Shown: positions 1 through 10,204, counted from the stretch's first letter. The stretch: 64,000 nt of DNA from Arion vulgaris (GCA_020796225.1 CM036755.1:59942652-60006651); one strand, 5' to 3'. Notes: a model not told the origin generated them from the letters alone. Translations and numbers: made by a program.

Positions 1-690
1 CACGGTCACTGCCAGCCTTTCTCTTGATGAAGAAATCAACGCTCGTATAGGAGTGCGGCTACTACATTCGGCATACTATCAAAACGAGCGTGTGACAAAA
101 AAAAATTGACATTGCAGACGAAGATTCAAATATATCGAGCCTGTGTAATTAGTTCTTTACTATATGGCTCAGAAACATGGACAGCCTACTCAAGACACGA
201 GAGGAGACTTAACATCTTTCACATTCGATGTCTCCGCAAGATTATGAACATCAGGTGGTACGACAAGATAACCAACTCTGAAGTACTACAACGTGCAAAT
301 CTGCCTTCCATCATGGGCATGCTCAGCAGTAGACGACTAAGATGGTTGGGACATGTGAGAAGAATGGAAACTTATCGCATACCAAAACAAATGTTGTTCT
401 GTGAACTTTCGAAGGGGAAGAGGCACAAGGGCAGACCACTGCTCAGATATACAGATGTCTGCAAAGTCTCAATGAAAAACTGTTCTATAGGTCCCAGCAC
501 ATGGGAAAGACTAGCTGATGATAGAGTTGTGTGGAAAGCCAAATTACGAAAGTGCGCAGTCTTTTGAGAAGAGACTTATGTACGAGCTGAACGACAAGAG
601 AGAAAAGCGAAAACTCAGAAGTTGTCACAGTAAAACACTTGCCAATTGACCTTCTGTAAAGATGAAAAGGGCCATACATACACATACATT
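1..690 (+). mobile_element. LINE-A: C-terminal end of a non-LTR reverse transcriptase plus 3' tail
   Basis: A decayed non-LTR retrotransposon enters from the left edge. Bases 19-60 read SLSLDEEINARIG, typical of the region after the RT thumb. After a stop and frame change near 93, a 153-residue frame (106-567) carries LLYGSETWT, RLRWLGHVRRM and GRPLLRY, the usual order at the C-terminus of such RTs. The 3' UTR (570-670) contains a block, CAGAAGTTGTCACAGTAAAA, that recurs near 39.97, 44.37, 53.85 and 53.95 kb, so it marks the family's 3' end. It ends in a short CATACA-type tail. No intact RT is present, so the copy is dead. Confidence 0.85.
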
Positions 691-759
691 CCGATGTGCT
701 GACTTTAAGAAAGTTTAAAAAGAGTGTCGCCTATTGAAATAGTGAAGTGTCTGTAAGTG

Positions 760-1040
760 TTTGGTTGGTCGAAATCCTTAAGATGTAATCAAAAAATACC
801 GTCGGTATAACATGTTCTTGGTTCGATTCCTTGTATTTCTTTGAGAACAAGGTTTATTTTTAAAAGAACCACAAGGAAACCAAATAATATGATCAATAAA
901 TAGACAGTTTACAAGTATTAAGAGTTTCGGAAATAATAAATTGACAAACACAGGATGCAAACCACTTACTCTTAGTTCTTGCGACACTTAATGGCTAACT
1001 TAGCAATACCTGAGTTCTTACAAACACAACCAGTGAGCCA
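760..1040. repeat. Possible tRNA-headed SINE remnant
   Basis: A good Pol III B box, GGTTCGATTCC, lies at 819-829. Downstream, 870-925 (ACAAGGAAACC, ATATGATCAATAAATAGACA) is shared with 35295-35345 and more loosely with the hairpin at 59907-60047. Family membership is an inference, and the A box is not clear. Confidence 0.4.
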
Positions 1041-1196
1041 TTCAACGAAATGACATTACTGAGAAGTGTTTTTCCCAAACGCTTTGTTTTAGCTAAACAC
1101 AGAATATTCCGGTAGGGTTCAAGCGAACAGTGTTTGCACAAACACATGCTATAAGCTTATTGTGCTTGTATATATTTGAGACGAGACAATATTGAC

Positions 1197-1290
1197 GGCT
1201 GCAGATGCAGGACATCTGGCCTAAGAGAGAGAGAAATTCCGAGGAGCTATTGGGGAGACAAAGCTCTGCTCAGGAAAGAATGATGATTCA
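1197..1290 (+). mobile_element. LINE-C 3' fragment
   Basis: Translation gives a broken version of the LINE-C terminal peptide AGHLAYERENSGEPLGWQSS seen intact on the minus strand at 32.0-32.3 kb. It ends just before GATGAT, matching the (GAT)n tail of this family at 7137. Confidence 0.6.
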
Positions 1291-1690
1291 TTCTGTGATC
1301 AGACATACGAAATTGTCTTTTTGATAACTGAACAATTCCTTATTTGTCCTAGTTTTTAATCGGAAGATCAGTGCGTTAATACTTTCAGCATTCGTTGGTT
1401 TTCCAGAATGAAAAGGTTGCTTTTATTTGCTAAAACCATATCGTTGTATGGATCCTTTTCAAATGTTATTGATTTTTTGTGTCGTTGACATTATTGATTT
1501 TGAACAGTGATTACCAATCATGTGATAGTTGCTGAACCTTTGATGTTGGACATGCACATTCATTACTACTGCACTGAAACATATTCTTCAACGATATCAA
1601 ACAACGATGAGATAACTTGTTATTAAATATCATCGATTTGTTGGCGAACGTTATACAAAACTATAATTAAACATGTTTAGTTTGTTTTGT
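1291..1690. other. No recognised feature
   Basis: AT-rich sequence without a convincing frame, repeat match or inverted repeat that I could see. Confidence 0.5.
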
Positions 1691-1860
1691 AGTAGTCTAT
1701 ATGTAGTGTGTGCTTTGTAAAAAGGGGAAATATGTTATTCTTGTTGTATCCTTTGCTTGATAAAAGCCTTTTGGTCGAAACGTTGTTGTGTATTGTTATT
1801 ATATTTTGTAAAACTACAGTTTTTCTTTATTACGTATTTCGCTATAATTAAACAAAAAGC
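1690..1860 (+). repeat. FB3-related repeat with GGTCGAAACGTTG motif
   Basis: The block CCTTTTGGTCGAAACGTTG, followed by GTGTATTGTTATTATATTTT, GTAAAACTA and ACGTATTTCGC, matches both arms of the inverted-repeat element at 33.9-34.2 kb. Here only one arm is present. Confidence 0.55.
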
Positions 1861-1902
1861 TGAAAACTGAAAAACAGATAGGTGGCAAAAATAGTTATTT
1901 AA

Positions 1903-2035
1903 TTGATTGATCTACTGGACCATTAACATTGAAAGTCGATGTTGAACCATATGAGTTTAGATCTCCTTCTTACCAAAGAAAATTTCGCGGCAGTGCATGA
2001 AGTACTTAGCACCGGCAAAGGTCTTTCTGGTGCAA
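1903..2035 (-). mobile_element. SINE-1 3' half
   Basis: Read on the minus strand this gives the SINE-1 3' part: GCCGGTGCTAAG, the CAC/TGCCGCG block and an end near ATCAATCAA. Compare the complete copy at 37285-37768. The 5' tRNA-like half is missing. Confidence 0.6.
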
Positions 2036-2117
2036 GATCAGCAAATCCGGAGGTACAAATGAGGACATTAATTTCAGGATTAGGCATGCCTGACAAGCCT
2101 TTGCTATCCTGCACACA

Positions 2118-2235
2118 GTGTGGAAGTCCACTGCCATCTCCACGACAATAAAACTCAAGATATTCAGCTCAAATCTGTGTTGCTGTATGGCTCAGAAACG
2201 AGGAGAGTCACCAAGTTTCAAGTCAGGTTCAGACC
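2118..2235 (+). mobile_element. Non-LTR RT fragment (LLYGSET)
   Basis: A short frame includes KSVLLYGSETRRV, the same sub-motif as LINE-A residues LLYGSETWT. It is cut on both sides by other repeats, with small SINE-2 scraps at 2266-2310 and 2448-2484. Confidence 0.6.
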
Positions 2236-2484
2236 TTTATCAACGGATATCTTCGGCAGATTCTCAGCAGTGTTACTATTCTTTGCTACCAGGGCAGTGC
2301 GGTATATTTTCTCAATATGATTTCAAGTATTCGAAGTGCCGCCTCTTGAATGTTTCAAATTGTATTTTGAATTCGCTGCTTATGCAGCCCCCTTATGGAT
2401 CCGCCTGATGTTGCCGACTCTTTGTATCACAGCACGAAATGGCCCTGTTTGCTACCCTTGCAGGTCCTGGTAACACACGGGTAT

Positions 2485-2570
2485 AACTTAGTTCTAGAAA
2501 TCTCTTCTTATCCTGACTCTGCGAGACAAAAGCAGGATAACGGAAAAGTAAGACAGAAGATTGTACGGTA
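2485..2570 (+). mobile_element. LINE-B 3' terminal fragment
   Basis: CTAGAAATCTCTTCTTATCC followed by TGACTCTGCGAGACAAAAGC matches the 3' ends of LINE-B at 14980-15040 and 23630-23690. Confidence 0.6.
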
Positions 2571-3120
2571 AAGGATATAATCTGAATGTAGTCACTTAAT
2601 ATCTACATTGTTTACGTCTACTTTATATATATCTGACATTGCTTGTTGTTTGATGATTTTGTTTTCTTACCAAGCCTTGAATAGCTTACATTCTAAACAA
2701 GGTGCCTTGCTGCGTGTTGGCAAATTTGTTTGTTCAGTTTTGTCCCGTTTCCCGATTAATATTGTGATAACGTCTACCACCTACAGAATACTTTGAAGCT
2801 TTGGGGGAGAAAAAAAGCATGGTTGCCAAACAAGGCGGAATAGCTGAATAAACAAAAGATTATCTTGTGGTAACACAGCTTGATGAACGTGGTAAGCGAC
2901 CTACATGACGTCCTCTTTTCATGTACAGACGAATACAAATTTGTGCGATCTATTATTAGGCTAATACTTTTGGCATTGTTTTTCTCTTCTGTGCTATTCT
3001 CCAGCTTAGAGCTGTGCTTTAAGAACAATAACACACCTCATGATTCAGAGTCACGATAATCGAGTGATTATTGTATTTGTTATGTAGACTCGACTCTATT
3101 TTATATTCGAAATCTCTATT
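2571..3120. other. No recognised feature
   Basis: No supported gene, repeat or RNA. Short frames here have no family features. Confidence 0.45.
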
Positions 3121-3124
3121 TGAA

Positions 3125-3343
3125 GTGCTATTTTATCGTATCACAAAATATCTCGGGTCGAGCCAGACTTCATTGGGAATCAGAAATACATTTTCTAGTG
3201 CTATTTTATCGTATCACAAAGTATCTCAGGTCGAGCCAGACTTCATTGGGAATTAGAAATACATTTTCTAGTGCTATTTTATCGTATCACAAAGTATCTC
3301 GGGTCGAGTCAGACTTCATTGGGAATCAGAAATACATTTTCTT
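3125..3343. repeat. 73-bp tandem repeat, 3 copies
   Basis: The word GTGCTATTTTATCG recurs at 3125, 3198 and 3271, a constant 73-bp step. Each unit contains TATCTCGGGTCGAG and CATTGGGAATCAG with few substitutions, so the array is young. Confidence 0.9.
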
Positions 3344-3345
3344 CT

Positions 3346-3690
3346 TCACCTTTTGCCCCTAGGGAGGGATAGGTCCGCAACCAAGGTCTTCCAAGCTAAC
3401 CTATCCAAGGCTATCTTTTCCAGATCTCTCCATTGTCTCATCACTTTTCTAGTGTGTCCTGCATTTGTCCTGTCCCAGGATGACCAGTCTATATGTTCTT
3501 CTTTAATGTGCCACCTGTGCTGTCTTTCCGGTTTCGAACATCGCCAGAACATTCCATGTGCCAATCCTGGAGATATTCCGGGTTGAAAGAAGGTGAGTCG
3601 GCAGCTCGATTTCCTTTCGGATTTCACCAGGTCGCTTCATGAGTCCCTCTTGCAGGGTCCTTCTTCTCGCTTGTGTGGCAAGCAATGAAT
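3346..3690 (-). mobile_element. LINE-K: internally deleted non-LTR element (endonuclease start joined to RT C-terminus)
   Basis: On the minus strand, 3685-3510 encodes RIGTWNVLAMFETGKTAQVA, the start of an apurinic-type endonuclease domain (the IGTWNVR-type signature at the N-terminus of RTE/CR1-like proteins). About 50 bases further on, in another frame, 3500-3346 encodes RDLEKIALDRLAWKTLVADL, the usual last residues of the same class of protein. The whole catalytic endonuclease and RT between them, expected to be about 2.5 kb, is absent. This resembles an internally deleted, non-autonomous derivative. Confidence 0.75.
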
Positions 3691-3699
3691 TTTCTTCGT

Positions 3700-4255
3700 T
3701 GGGGTTTCTGTAGCTATCTATTGTTTTTACGAGGTGTGGTAGCTAACCACAGAGGTACGACATAGATATATCATACATACACCTGCATTTAAAGGTGATC
3801 TGTATGACATTGGTAACAGATTTATGTTTGTTTGCTCTTCTGCTAAAATTTAAGGCCTAGTCATAGCGCCTGATATGGCATCTGGATCTACTTTTTGCGT
3901 GAATGATTTCTTTATCATCATAGGTGGCATTAATTCAACCTAACCTTCGGCATCCCGAGGAGATGTTATATTTTTAAAAAGGTCATACATTTTTACATAA
4001 AAATTACTGTTACAAATTTAAGAAATGAAAGCACTCATTTTAGTGCCACATTTTACCTCTCATGTCGGAGTTAGCCCACCTGTATGGAAAGGCACTGATA
4101 AATAAGGAGAGCAAGCGTTCACGCAAAAATCAGTCAAAAACGCCATACCTATAGGTTTGACTACGTCTGATTTCATAGCGGGGGAAGGCAAAACGATCAA
4201 GAAGTACTACATATACCAAGTCACATAGTAGCATAGTTCCTGATATGATCAAACA
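3700..4255. other. No recognised feature
   Basis: No coding signal or repeat match that I can support. Confidence 0.45.
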
Positions 4256-4259
4256 TACA

Positions 4260-4382
4260 GATGGGGCCCTTCGGCGGTGCTACTGAGTTTGCTCACTGTC
4301 GCTGAGATCCTTTTGTGTAAGAAAGGGATCGGAGCACATATGGTTACTCACCGAAGTGTAATGATGATGGTCCTATCAATCA
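4260..4382 (+). mobile_element. SINE-1 3' half
   Basis: Carries the SINE-1 3' words GGTGCTAC, TGTGTAAGAAAGGGATCGG, AGCACATATGGTTACTCACC and a tail beginning TATCAATCA. It is 5' truncated, as expected for target-primed insertion. Confidence 0.7.
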
Positions 4383-4569
4383 TATATGAATCCATCAGAG
4401 CTGACTCATTTCGATTTATGAAAGGTTTTATCAAAACTTAGTATAATCATATCGATTTATATGTATTAACATCCATACTACTTATACTTAGTGTTAACTT
4501 TATGTTTACAGTGATAAATATTTATTCCTCACGCGATTTATTGTAAACCCTTCAGAAACGTTCTAATCA

Positions 4570-4812
4570 TGTATTTCTTCTTTTTCTCCCAACGCTCCAT
4601 ATCGATCACTTGTCAACCACTCTGTGTGATTTATATGTGATCTGAGCCTAAGAGCGATTGTACGTTGTGCCAGTTATGCGCCTATAAGTACGACAGCACA
4701 TCCGACTTTTGAGATGCTTTTTATTTACTTGGGAAGTTTCTCAAGGTCCTACATCAGTCGACTCTTCTGGAATGCCTTGTAGGTCGCAGTGGTACTATTC
4801 TTTGCTTCTTTG
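4570..4812 (-). mobile_element. SINE-2 copy
   Basis: Complement of the SINE-2 consensus. The tail end (CTTCTTTTTCTCC) is at the left and the head words ACCACTGCGACCTAC and GCAAAGAATAG at the right. The body matches the copies at 20.2, 29.7 and 63.5 kb. Confidence 0.8.
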
Positions 4813-4984
4813 TAAACATTGGGGAAAATTACCTCATAAACAACATTATGTCCCTGAAAATAAAATGTTTTGTCCCAATAACCCGTTCATCCTTATGAGT
4901 TGAGATAATGGCTCACAATATTCTTAGGGTTTCCTCAAAGCCAGTATACTAGCTACACTTCTGTATGCACTGCAATATAAATGT

Positions 4985-5035
4985 GTAAAATATACTTCGG
5001 CGATATATATATATATATACGCCGATGTATATTGT
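4985..5035. repeat. Hairpin with (TA)n loop
   Basis: CTTCGGCG and CGCCGATG flank a run of about 12 TA steps, giving a perfect small stem around a microsatellite. Confidence 0.6.
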
Positions 5036-5410
5036 ATTCCGTCGTATCGTTATAGGTTACACACGGTCTGCAAGTAATTTCTCCATGCCGCTCTGTCCTG
5101 GACAACTCGCTCAATCTCTTCCATAGTATTGAGTCCTATATTTTGTTCCTATCTCAGCACAGTTCGTTTAAAGTTTCCTAGGGTTTTCTCTTTCGTGAAC
5201 ACTTTGCCTCCAACTACATTGTCTGCTTTGGTATTCTTTGATCATTTCTTCTCAAAGTATGCCGAACATATCTCCATCTTTACCTTTCTATAACAGGTGT
5301 TACTAGTGGTTAACCTGACATTTCTTCTCAAATTATGCACAACATATCTCCATTTTTTTCTTCTTATAACAGTTGTTACTCGTGGTTGACTAGAAATTAT
5401 ATTGCGGAAT
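5030..5410 (-). mobile_element. LINE-J-like 3' region, with an internal duplication
   Basis: TTACACACGGTCTGCAAGTA, AATTTCTCCATGCCGCTCTG and CTCGCTCAATCTCTTCCAT recur at 51.84-51.93 kb, and the start again at 47.72 kb. Two related copies of a block (ACATATCTCCATCTTTACC, then ACATATCTCCATTTTTTTC) lie about 85 bases apart. They are complements of the W-x-Y/W-x-GH RT tail also seen at 38.5 and 47.8 kb. Confidence 0.5.
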
Positions 5411-5530
5411 GGAAAGTTTGAATGTAATAGTGGTTGGAGAAAATAGTAATAGTAGGGCATGGTTCATGGAAGACAAGGAAGCGACGAACAAGACGTCCAG
5501 AGGAAATAGGTCATTAGAAAAGCATGACCC
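5411..5530 (+). mobile_element. LINE-D fragment
   Basis: AGTGGTTGGAGAAAATAGTA, ATGGTT and GGAAGCGACGAACAAGACG align with the LINE-D region at 7378-7450 (SGLEKTV, GRRRPRRK). The copy is degenerate. Confidence 0.5.
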
Positions 5531-5629
5531 TGTAGATGGTGGGAGGATTTGCTAAAGTTTGCTAACTAATCAGGAAGTGTGTGATATTCTGAACACCCTC
5601 ATAGAGTAGTGTCGCAAAGAAGATTTTCA

Positions 5630-5830
5630 TTTAAACAAAGCCACGTCAACTACTAGATTTAAAGAGCTAGGTTTTTGAGGATTGGAGTGGTCAGAAAGAA
5701 CAGCACAAAAGGTATATGAGTAGGCTCATCAAATCAAATTCGATCTGGCATGGCCAGTCGTTGTACGCTGTTGGAGATATTGCGAAGGAGATCGGAGCAC
5801 CTATGCACCTCTATTGAAATGAAGATATTT
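5630..5830 (+). mobile_element. LINE-G 3' end fragment
   Basis: AACAGCACAAAAGGTATATGAG, CTGGCATGGCCAGTCGTTGT and GGAGATCGGAGCACCTATG are collinear with LINE-G at 63035-63160, where they follow an RNase H domain. The terminal words GAGATCGGAGCAC are shared with the 3' end of SINE-1. Confidence 0.6.
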
Positions 5831-5883
5831 CTAACTGAAACTGAAAGACTTTGATAGGAACAACGTTCTGCAAAGGACATGCT

Positions 5884-6330
5884 GTATAATTGATTGAGTG
5901 ATTGATTGCTAGGAACATTATCATTGCACTTCGATGAGTAACCATGTGTGCTCCGATCTCTTCCTTACATAGGGTTATCTTAACTGCAGTGCATGAACTA
6001 CGTAGCACCGACGAGTGTTCTCTATGTAATTGTGAAGACAGTGATGATAAATTTGTAGGAATATTTATGTTTAACCTTTGTTAATGAATTTACCGGGCAG
6101 TAGCATTCCAGCCTGCTATTCTTGATTTAAAACCGCCAAGAGTTCTTTTACGGGCTCAAATTGAACGCGGTATCTACTTTTTATCATTCATCTCCGATAG
6201 GACTAGGAACTCGATCCTCACCTAGATCAGGGATCTCTGACAAAAATATTCATATGACTCCACGAGGGAGCGAACCTAGTATCCTTGACATGAGAGACCT
6301 AACACCTAACCTCTACACCACAGAGACCTA
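5884..6330 (-). mobile_element. SINE-1, near complete
   Basis: On the minus strand this runs from a tRNA-like head to an (ATCA/ATCAA)n tail. The head has TGGTGTAGAGG (A box, 6316-6326) and AGGTTCGCTCCC (B-box-like). The middle carries TATCGGAGATGAATGATAAA, the 3' part AGATCGGAGCACACATGG. Length is about 445 bp, as in the other full copies. Confidence 0.8.
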
Positions 6331-7080
6331 TGTATGATGCTGATGACGACATCTGTGCGCTCAGTGAAGGATGTGCAATGATCACAGCTGACATAAGTAG
6401 ACGGTGAATCAGCAATAATAGCCCCCCTAATTCTATACTTGACATATTCCTTAGCTGGGTCGTCCACAGATCTAGCACTAACAATCTTTCTAATTGGGAC
6501 AGAAGTCTCACGAAGCGAGAAATCAAGTGCTTATTCTTCAAGTTTGTCTGTAGATGGAGTGCTACCTTTCAATGTAGTCAGGTCTAATAGTCATTCATTT
6601 GTATCAGATGTCGGGACATTTTCCTCCTGACTGGCAGTTCGAAGAAAAAAGGAATGGACATGAAGTAAATTATTATAGACATATGTAAATACATTTTGAA
6701 TCTATGTGCAGTGGTGGTTTGTGTCAGTTTTGTTTGTTGGGGCCAGACACACATTTTTAACGTTATCTTCAATCAGTTTTAAATATCATTCTGTTATTAC
6801 GCGCGCGGACTAATATTTAGCGCAATAACATCGTTTAACTGTGGACTGACTTGGTCGCGTAAAAATTTCCCTACTGAATGAATGAAAATATTCCTTTTGT
6901 CTGTACTAAATAATCAGTCGAAAGAGAGGTCAGTATGACAGGCCAGTATTACATTAAATAGACCACATCTCTACTGGCCCTAAACAAACAGTGAGCTGGA
7001 AATGCGTGAAGTATACTACTTAGGAAGAAAAGACATTGAATTTTAGATTATATGAAATTTAGCGTTATATGGTCAATTTT
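6331..7080. other. No recognised feature
   Basis: No gene or dispersed repeat I can name. Short frames show no family motifs. Confidence 0.4.
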
Positions 7081-7082
7081 CA

Positions 7083-7150
7083 AAGCTAATTAATATTACT
7101 GTTGGGGTGGCAAAGTTCTGCTTAGGACAGGCTATTTGATGATGATGATG
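7083..7150 (+). mobile_element. LINE-C 3' end with (GAT)n tail
   Basis: GTTGGGGTGGCAAAGTTCTG encodes the LINE-C terminus (VGVAKFC...). It is followed by GATGATGATG, the 3' microsatellite tail of this family. Confidence 0.65.
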
Positions 7151-7230
7151 AATAAATATATAAATAAATATAAATACATTCTTTTTGGTGGAGCCCGGCT
7201 CCAATGGCCTATAGTTACGAGCCGCCACTG
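7150..7230. mobile_element. hAT-N1 MITE, truncated
   Basis: The right terminal inverted repeat ACGAGCCGCCACTG ends at 7230, with the subterminal GGTGGAGCCCGGCTCC inside. The left end is lost, so no target duplication can be read. Confidence 0.75.
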
Positions 7231-7234
7231 ACTA

Positions 7235-7590
7235 TGTGTTACAGAACAGTTCTTAGAACATTCTGGACAGATAAGATAAGAAACAAACATTCTACAAGAC
7301 CTGAACATCAAGGAGCATTGGCTTGTAAATAACATCATGTCCTGGAAAATGAACTATTTTGTCCACGTTAAACGTCACAGTGGTTTGGAGAAAACAGTAA
7401 TGGAAGTCATGGTTTCTGGAGTACGAGGCAGGAGACGACCAAGACGAAAACTGCAGCAGGACATCAAAGAAACCTTGAACATGACGCTGAAAGAAGCGGG
7501 AGAACTTTCAAGAGACAGAGATTTTTTTTTCAGGCGGGCTGTGATGAATGCGACGTTTCGCAAGGGACATGCTACTGCTTGATGTAGATA
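7235..7590 (+). mobile_element. LINE-D C-terminal fragment
   Basis: An 81-residue frame (7337-7582) carries SGLEKTVMEVMV, RRRPRRKLQQDIKETLNM, GELSRDRDFF and a final KGHATA. The order (GLE, GR.R.RR...DIKET.NM, RDR, GYA) equals the intact tail at 57.8-58.15 kb. Upstream RT parts are missing. Confidence 0.75.
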
Positions 7591-7697
7591 CATATATATA
7601 TAATACGTAACACACTACAATAGAATACAAAACTGCTACGACCAATTTATAGCTGATGATAAAAGCACAAGAAAAGTAATATTACAAAATAAGACGT

Positions 7698-8264
7698 ATT
7701 GATCGATTGATAGATAAGACCAGTAGCGGCTCGTCATTAAGGTCCAGTAGGGCTGGGCCTCACCAAAAATAATGTGTAACGTGTATTTATTATGTAATGG
7801 ATTGAAATATAACCTAACAAAAAACCATAATTTTCCCGAAAATGTGTGTCTGGCCCCACCAATAAAAACGATCACGAGCCGCCACTGGATAAGACAATCA
7901 TTATTGTTCTTCGATGAATAAACATGTATGTCTCAATGTATTTATTACACTCGAAGATCTCAGTGGCAATGCATGAACTTTGTATCCTTGACGTAATTTT
8001 CACGATGTTAGTGGAGGACTTTGAATTGAATCTTTTTTTCATGAGCTTTTAACGGGCAGCGACTTGGCAGTCTACTCTTGTCACATTTAATTGTTACGGT
8101 TTCTTTTAAGTGCTTAGCTTCAACACGAGACCTCCGTTTTATCGACCGTCTCCGATAGGACTAAGAACTGGAAAAAATCCTGATCGCTCCATTGGGGCAA
8201 CAAACCTAGAACCCTTTGAGAACGAGGTGACCACCTTACCTCTACGACATAGAGAACCTGAAAT
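7698..8264 (-). mobile_element. SINE-1 split by a hAT-N1 MITE
   Basis: The (ATTG) tail complement lies at 7698-7712, the body resumes at 7888, and the tRNA-like head ends near 8264. The MITE at 7721-7887 sits between tail and body, so SINE-1 inserted first. Middle words such as GTCTCCGATAGGACTA match other copies. Confidence 0.75.
7721..7887 (-). mobile_element. hAT-N1 MITE, complete, perfect TSD
   Basis: 167 bp with terminal inverted repeats CAGTAGCGGCTCGT and ACGAGCCGCCACTG. The flanks 7713-7720 and 7888-7895 are both GATAAGAC, a perfect 8-bp target duplication, which is diagnostic of hAT transposition. There is no coding capacity, so a hAT transposase must act in trans. Orientation is given relative to the copy at 8355. 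Confidence 0.93.
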
Positions 8265-8354
8265 TACGACAACATGTAAATCAAATTTCGGTTAAAATAA
8301 ATTTATGAAGAAGATAAATACGTAAAATGTTGCAGAAGTAAAATGTGATGGCAC

Positions 8355-8520
8355 CAGTGGCGGCTCGTGAACATTTTTTTTTGTGGGACCAGTGACAAAT
8401 TTTCGGAAAAATTATGGTTTTGGGTTAGGTTATATTTTAATTTATAAAATAATAAATACACATTACACACCATTTTTGTGGGGCTCGGCCCCACTGTCCC
8501 TTAATGACGAGCCGCCACTG
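8355..8520 (+). mobile_element. hAT-N1 MITE, complete
   Basis: 166 bp from CAGTGGCGGCTCGTG to ACGAGCCGCCACTG. The flanking octamers are GATGGCAC and GATGACAC (7 of 8 match). Confidence 0.9.
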
Positions 8521-8529
8521 GATGACACA

Positions 8530-8990
8530 GTTGTAAACCGCTACCAAAATAAACACAAATAACTATCTCTAATCTTCATTGTAATTTTGGATCTAGCAAC
8601 AGTGAATTTTGTCATCCTTTTTCCATTACAGTTAAATTGAATCCTATGCGGGATGATACATTTAAGTAGAAATATCGATTTGGTTTTGCTGTTGTACTTT
8701 GTAAAACCTACTTTACTTCATGCTGTTTTTATCTTTCACCTTTGATGTTTAATTAGAGATAATTTAAAACTGCGCTACTTTTACGACCATTAGTAATAAT
8801 AATTACTTGAAATGATCACATATAATTACATCTTAGTGGAAACGCTGTGGTTAGAACTATGATTTTACGAGTGCTGTTTTCTGTTTGTTAGATCTAAAGT
8901 TGTTGTTATTCTTGTTGCACTTTTGTTATATTTGAGCAAATAGAACATGCACTGTTCTTTCTAAAAAGTCTATATAAACGTGTGACATCT
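8530..8990. other. No recognised feature
   Basis: AT-rich, with no supported gene or repeat. Confidence 0.45.
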
Positions 8991-8997
8991 GATAGAT

Positions 8998-9358
8998 CAG
9001 CGTTTCCCAAACCGGGGTCCTCGCAACCCTGGGACACCAAGAGGTAATCACAGTGCTCTTCAAGCACTTGAAAATATGATTTTTGACATTTCAAGCAGAA
9101 AAATTAAATTTTAAAAACAGTGGTAAATTAGTTCCGCTACGAAAACAAAGGACCCAAACCTTCCCAGAGTCTAATTGTCTGACAGGACAAAATGAAAGAT
9201 CATTTGAAGTTTCCTGCCGTCTGATAACATTGTTTACCATTGTAACACACATATAATTCATTGCTGTTCATTTTCATATATAGAAACTTTTGGAAGTCCG
9301 TGACAGTAAAATGTATTTAAAGGGGAATCCGCGGTTATGCAACGTTTCGGTGCCGCTG
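8998..9358. mobile_element. Possible hAT-type non-autonomous element (hAT-N3)
   Basis: Begins CAGCGTTTCCCAAACC, a common hAT terminus in animals. A related right end is seen as GGAAACGCTG at about 42.13 kb. The proposed right end here is ...GCCGCTG at 9358, with flanks TGATAGAT and TGCTAGAC (6 of 8). The left end is convincing, the right end tentative. Confidence 0.45.
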
Positions 9359-9375
9359 TGCTAGACATTATGCTA

Positions 9376-9525
9376 TCAGTGCCAAACCTGGAAGCTGACA
9401 ACAAACGATAGAAGAAAACTAGTCACGACAGAGATAACATGTCTACGTATAATGCTGGGCTAGACACCGGTTTAAAAATGAAAACATCAGAACAAAAGTG
9501 GGTACAACATCAACACTGAACTTGC
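9376..9525 (+). mobile_element. LINE-B fragment
   Basis: CAGTGCCAAACCTGGAAGCT, GTCTACGTATAATGCTGGG, AAAACATCAG and AAAGTGGGTACAACATCAA are collinear with 14638-14785, upstream of the FIKKQQIK motif. Confidence 0.7.
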
Positions 9526-9561
9526 ATTGGTTCTACTAGAGATATGTCTCTTCTACGTTTC

Positions 9562-9600
9562 TGTATATATATATATATATATATATATTTTATATATCTA
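9562..9600. repeat. (TA)n microsatellite
   Basis: Alternating TA run in the sequence. Confidence 0.9.
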
Positions 9601-9604
9601 ACTT

Positions 9605-9997
9605 CTCTCGAGGGTTCGCTACCTTGTCGATCCATCTGGATAATTTTTAGAGAGATCCCTGATCTCAGTGTAGGTGTGATCGGATTTCTAGTTCTATCGG
9701 AGACAGAAGATAAAACGTAGGTCCAGTGTTCAATTTGAGCACGTAAAAGAACCATTTACATTTCAAAATCCAGAAGAGCAGGCTGGAAAGCGACTGCCCG
9801 TGCTAAATTTATTAGAATAAATTTAATATACCATTTTTTCGTATATCTCCACCATCTTCAAAATTATATCGGGGACCCTCACCAGTCCTATGGAGTTCAT
9901 GCACTACAGCTGAGATCTTTCTGTGTAAGAAAGAGATCGGAGCACACATGATTACTCACCGAGGTGCAATGATGATGTTCCTATCAATCAATCTCTC
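9605..9997 (+). mobile_element. SINE-1, nearly complete
   Basis: Contains the B-box-like GGGTTCGCTACC, GATCTCAGTGTAGGTGTGAT, ACGTAAAAGAACCATT, GTGTAAGAAAGAGATCGGAG and the tail start TATCAATCAATC. The first part of the head is missing. Confidence 0.8.
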
Positions 9998-10024
9998 TCT
10001 AACATGTGACGATGTCTCCGCTAA

Positions 10025-10200
10025 GTACGGCCATAAACTCACTTAATTCGTCACTCTCCTTGGCCGTCCTTTGTATTGTGTTCCAGCTGCGTTTCGTATC
10101 TTTAAGTTCATGTTCTACTTGATCCTTCAGGTCGTTTGGAGTCTTTCACGTTTTCGATTACCAACTGGCGCCCATATCAGTGCGTGATATATTAGTCAAG
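10025..10200 (-). mobile_element. LINE-J C-terminal fragment next to the 36-bp array
   Basis: The minus strand encodes DLKDQVEHELKDTKRSWN and TIQRTAKESDELSEF, resembling the W-x2-...AxDRxEWRxF end of non-LTR proteins. The minisatellite starts directly at its border. Confidence 0.5.
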
Positions 10201-10204
10201 ACAT

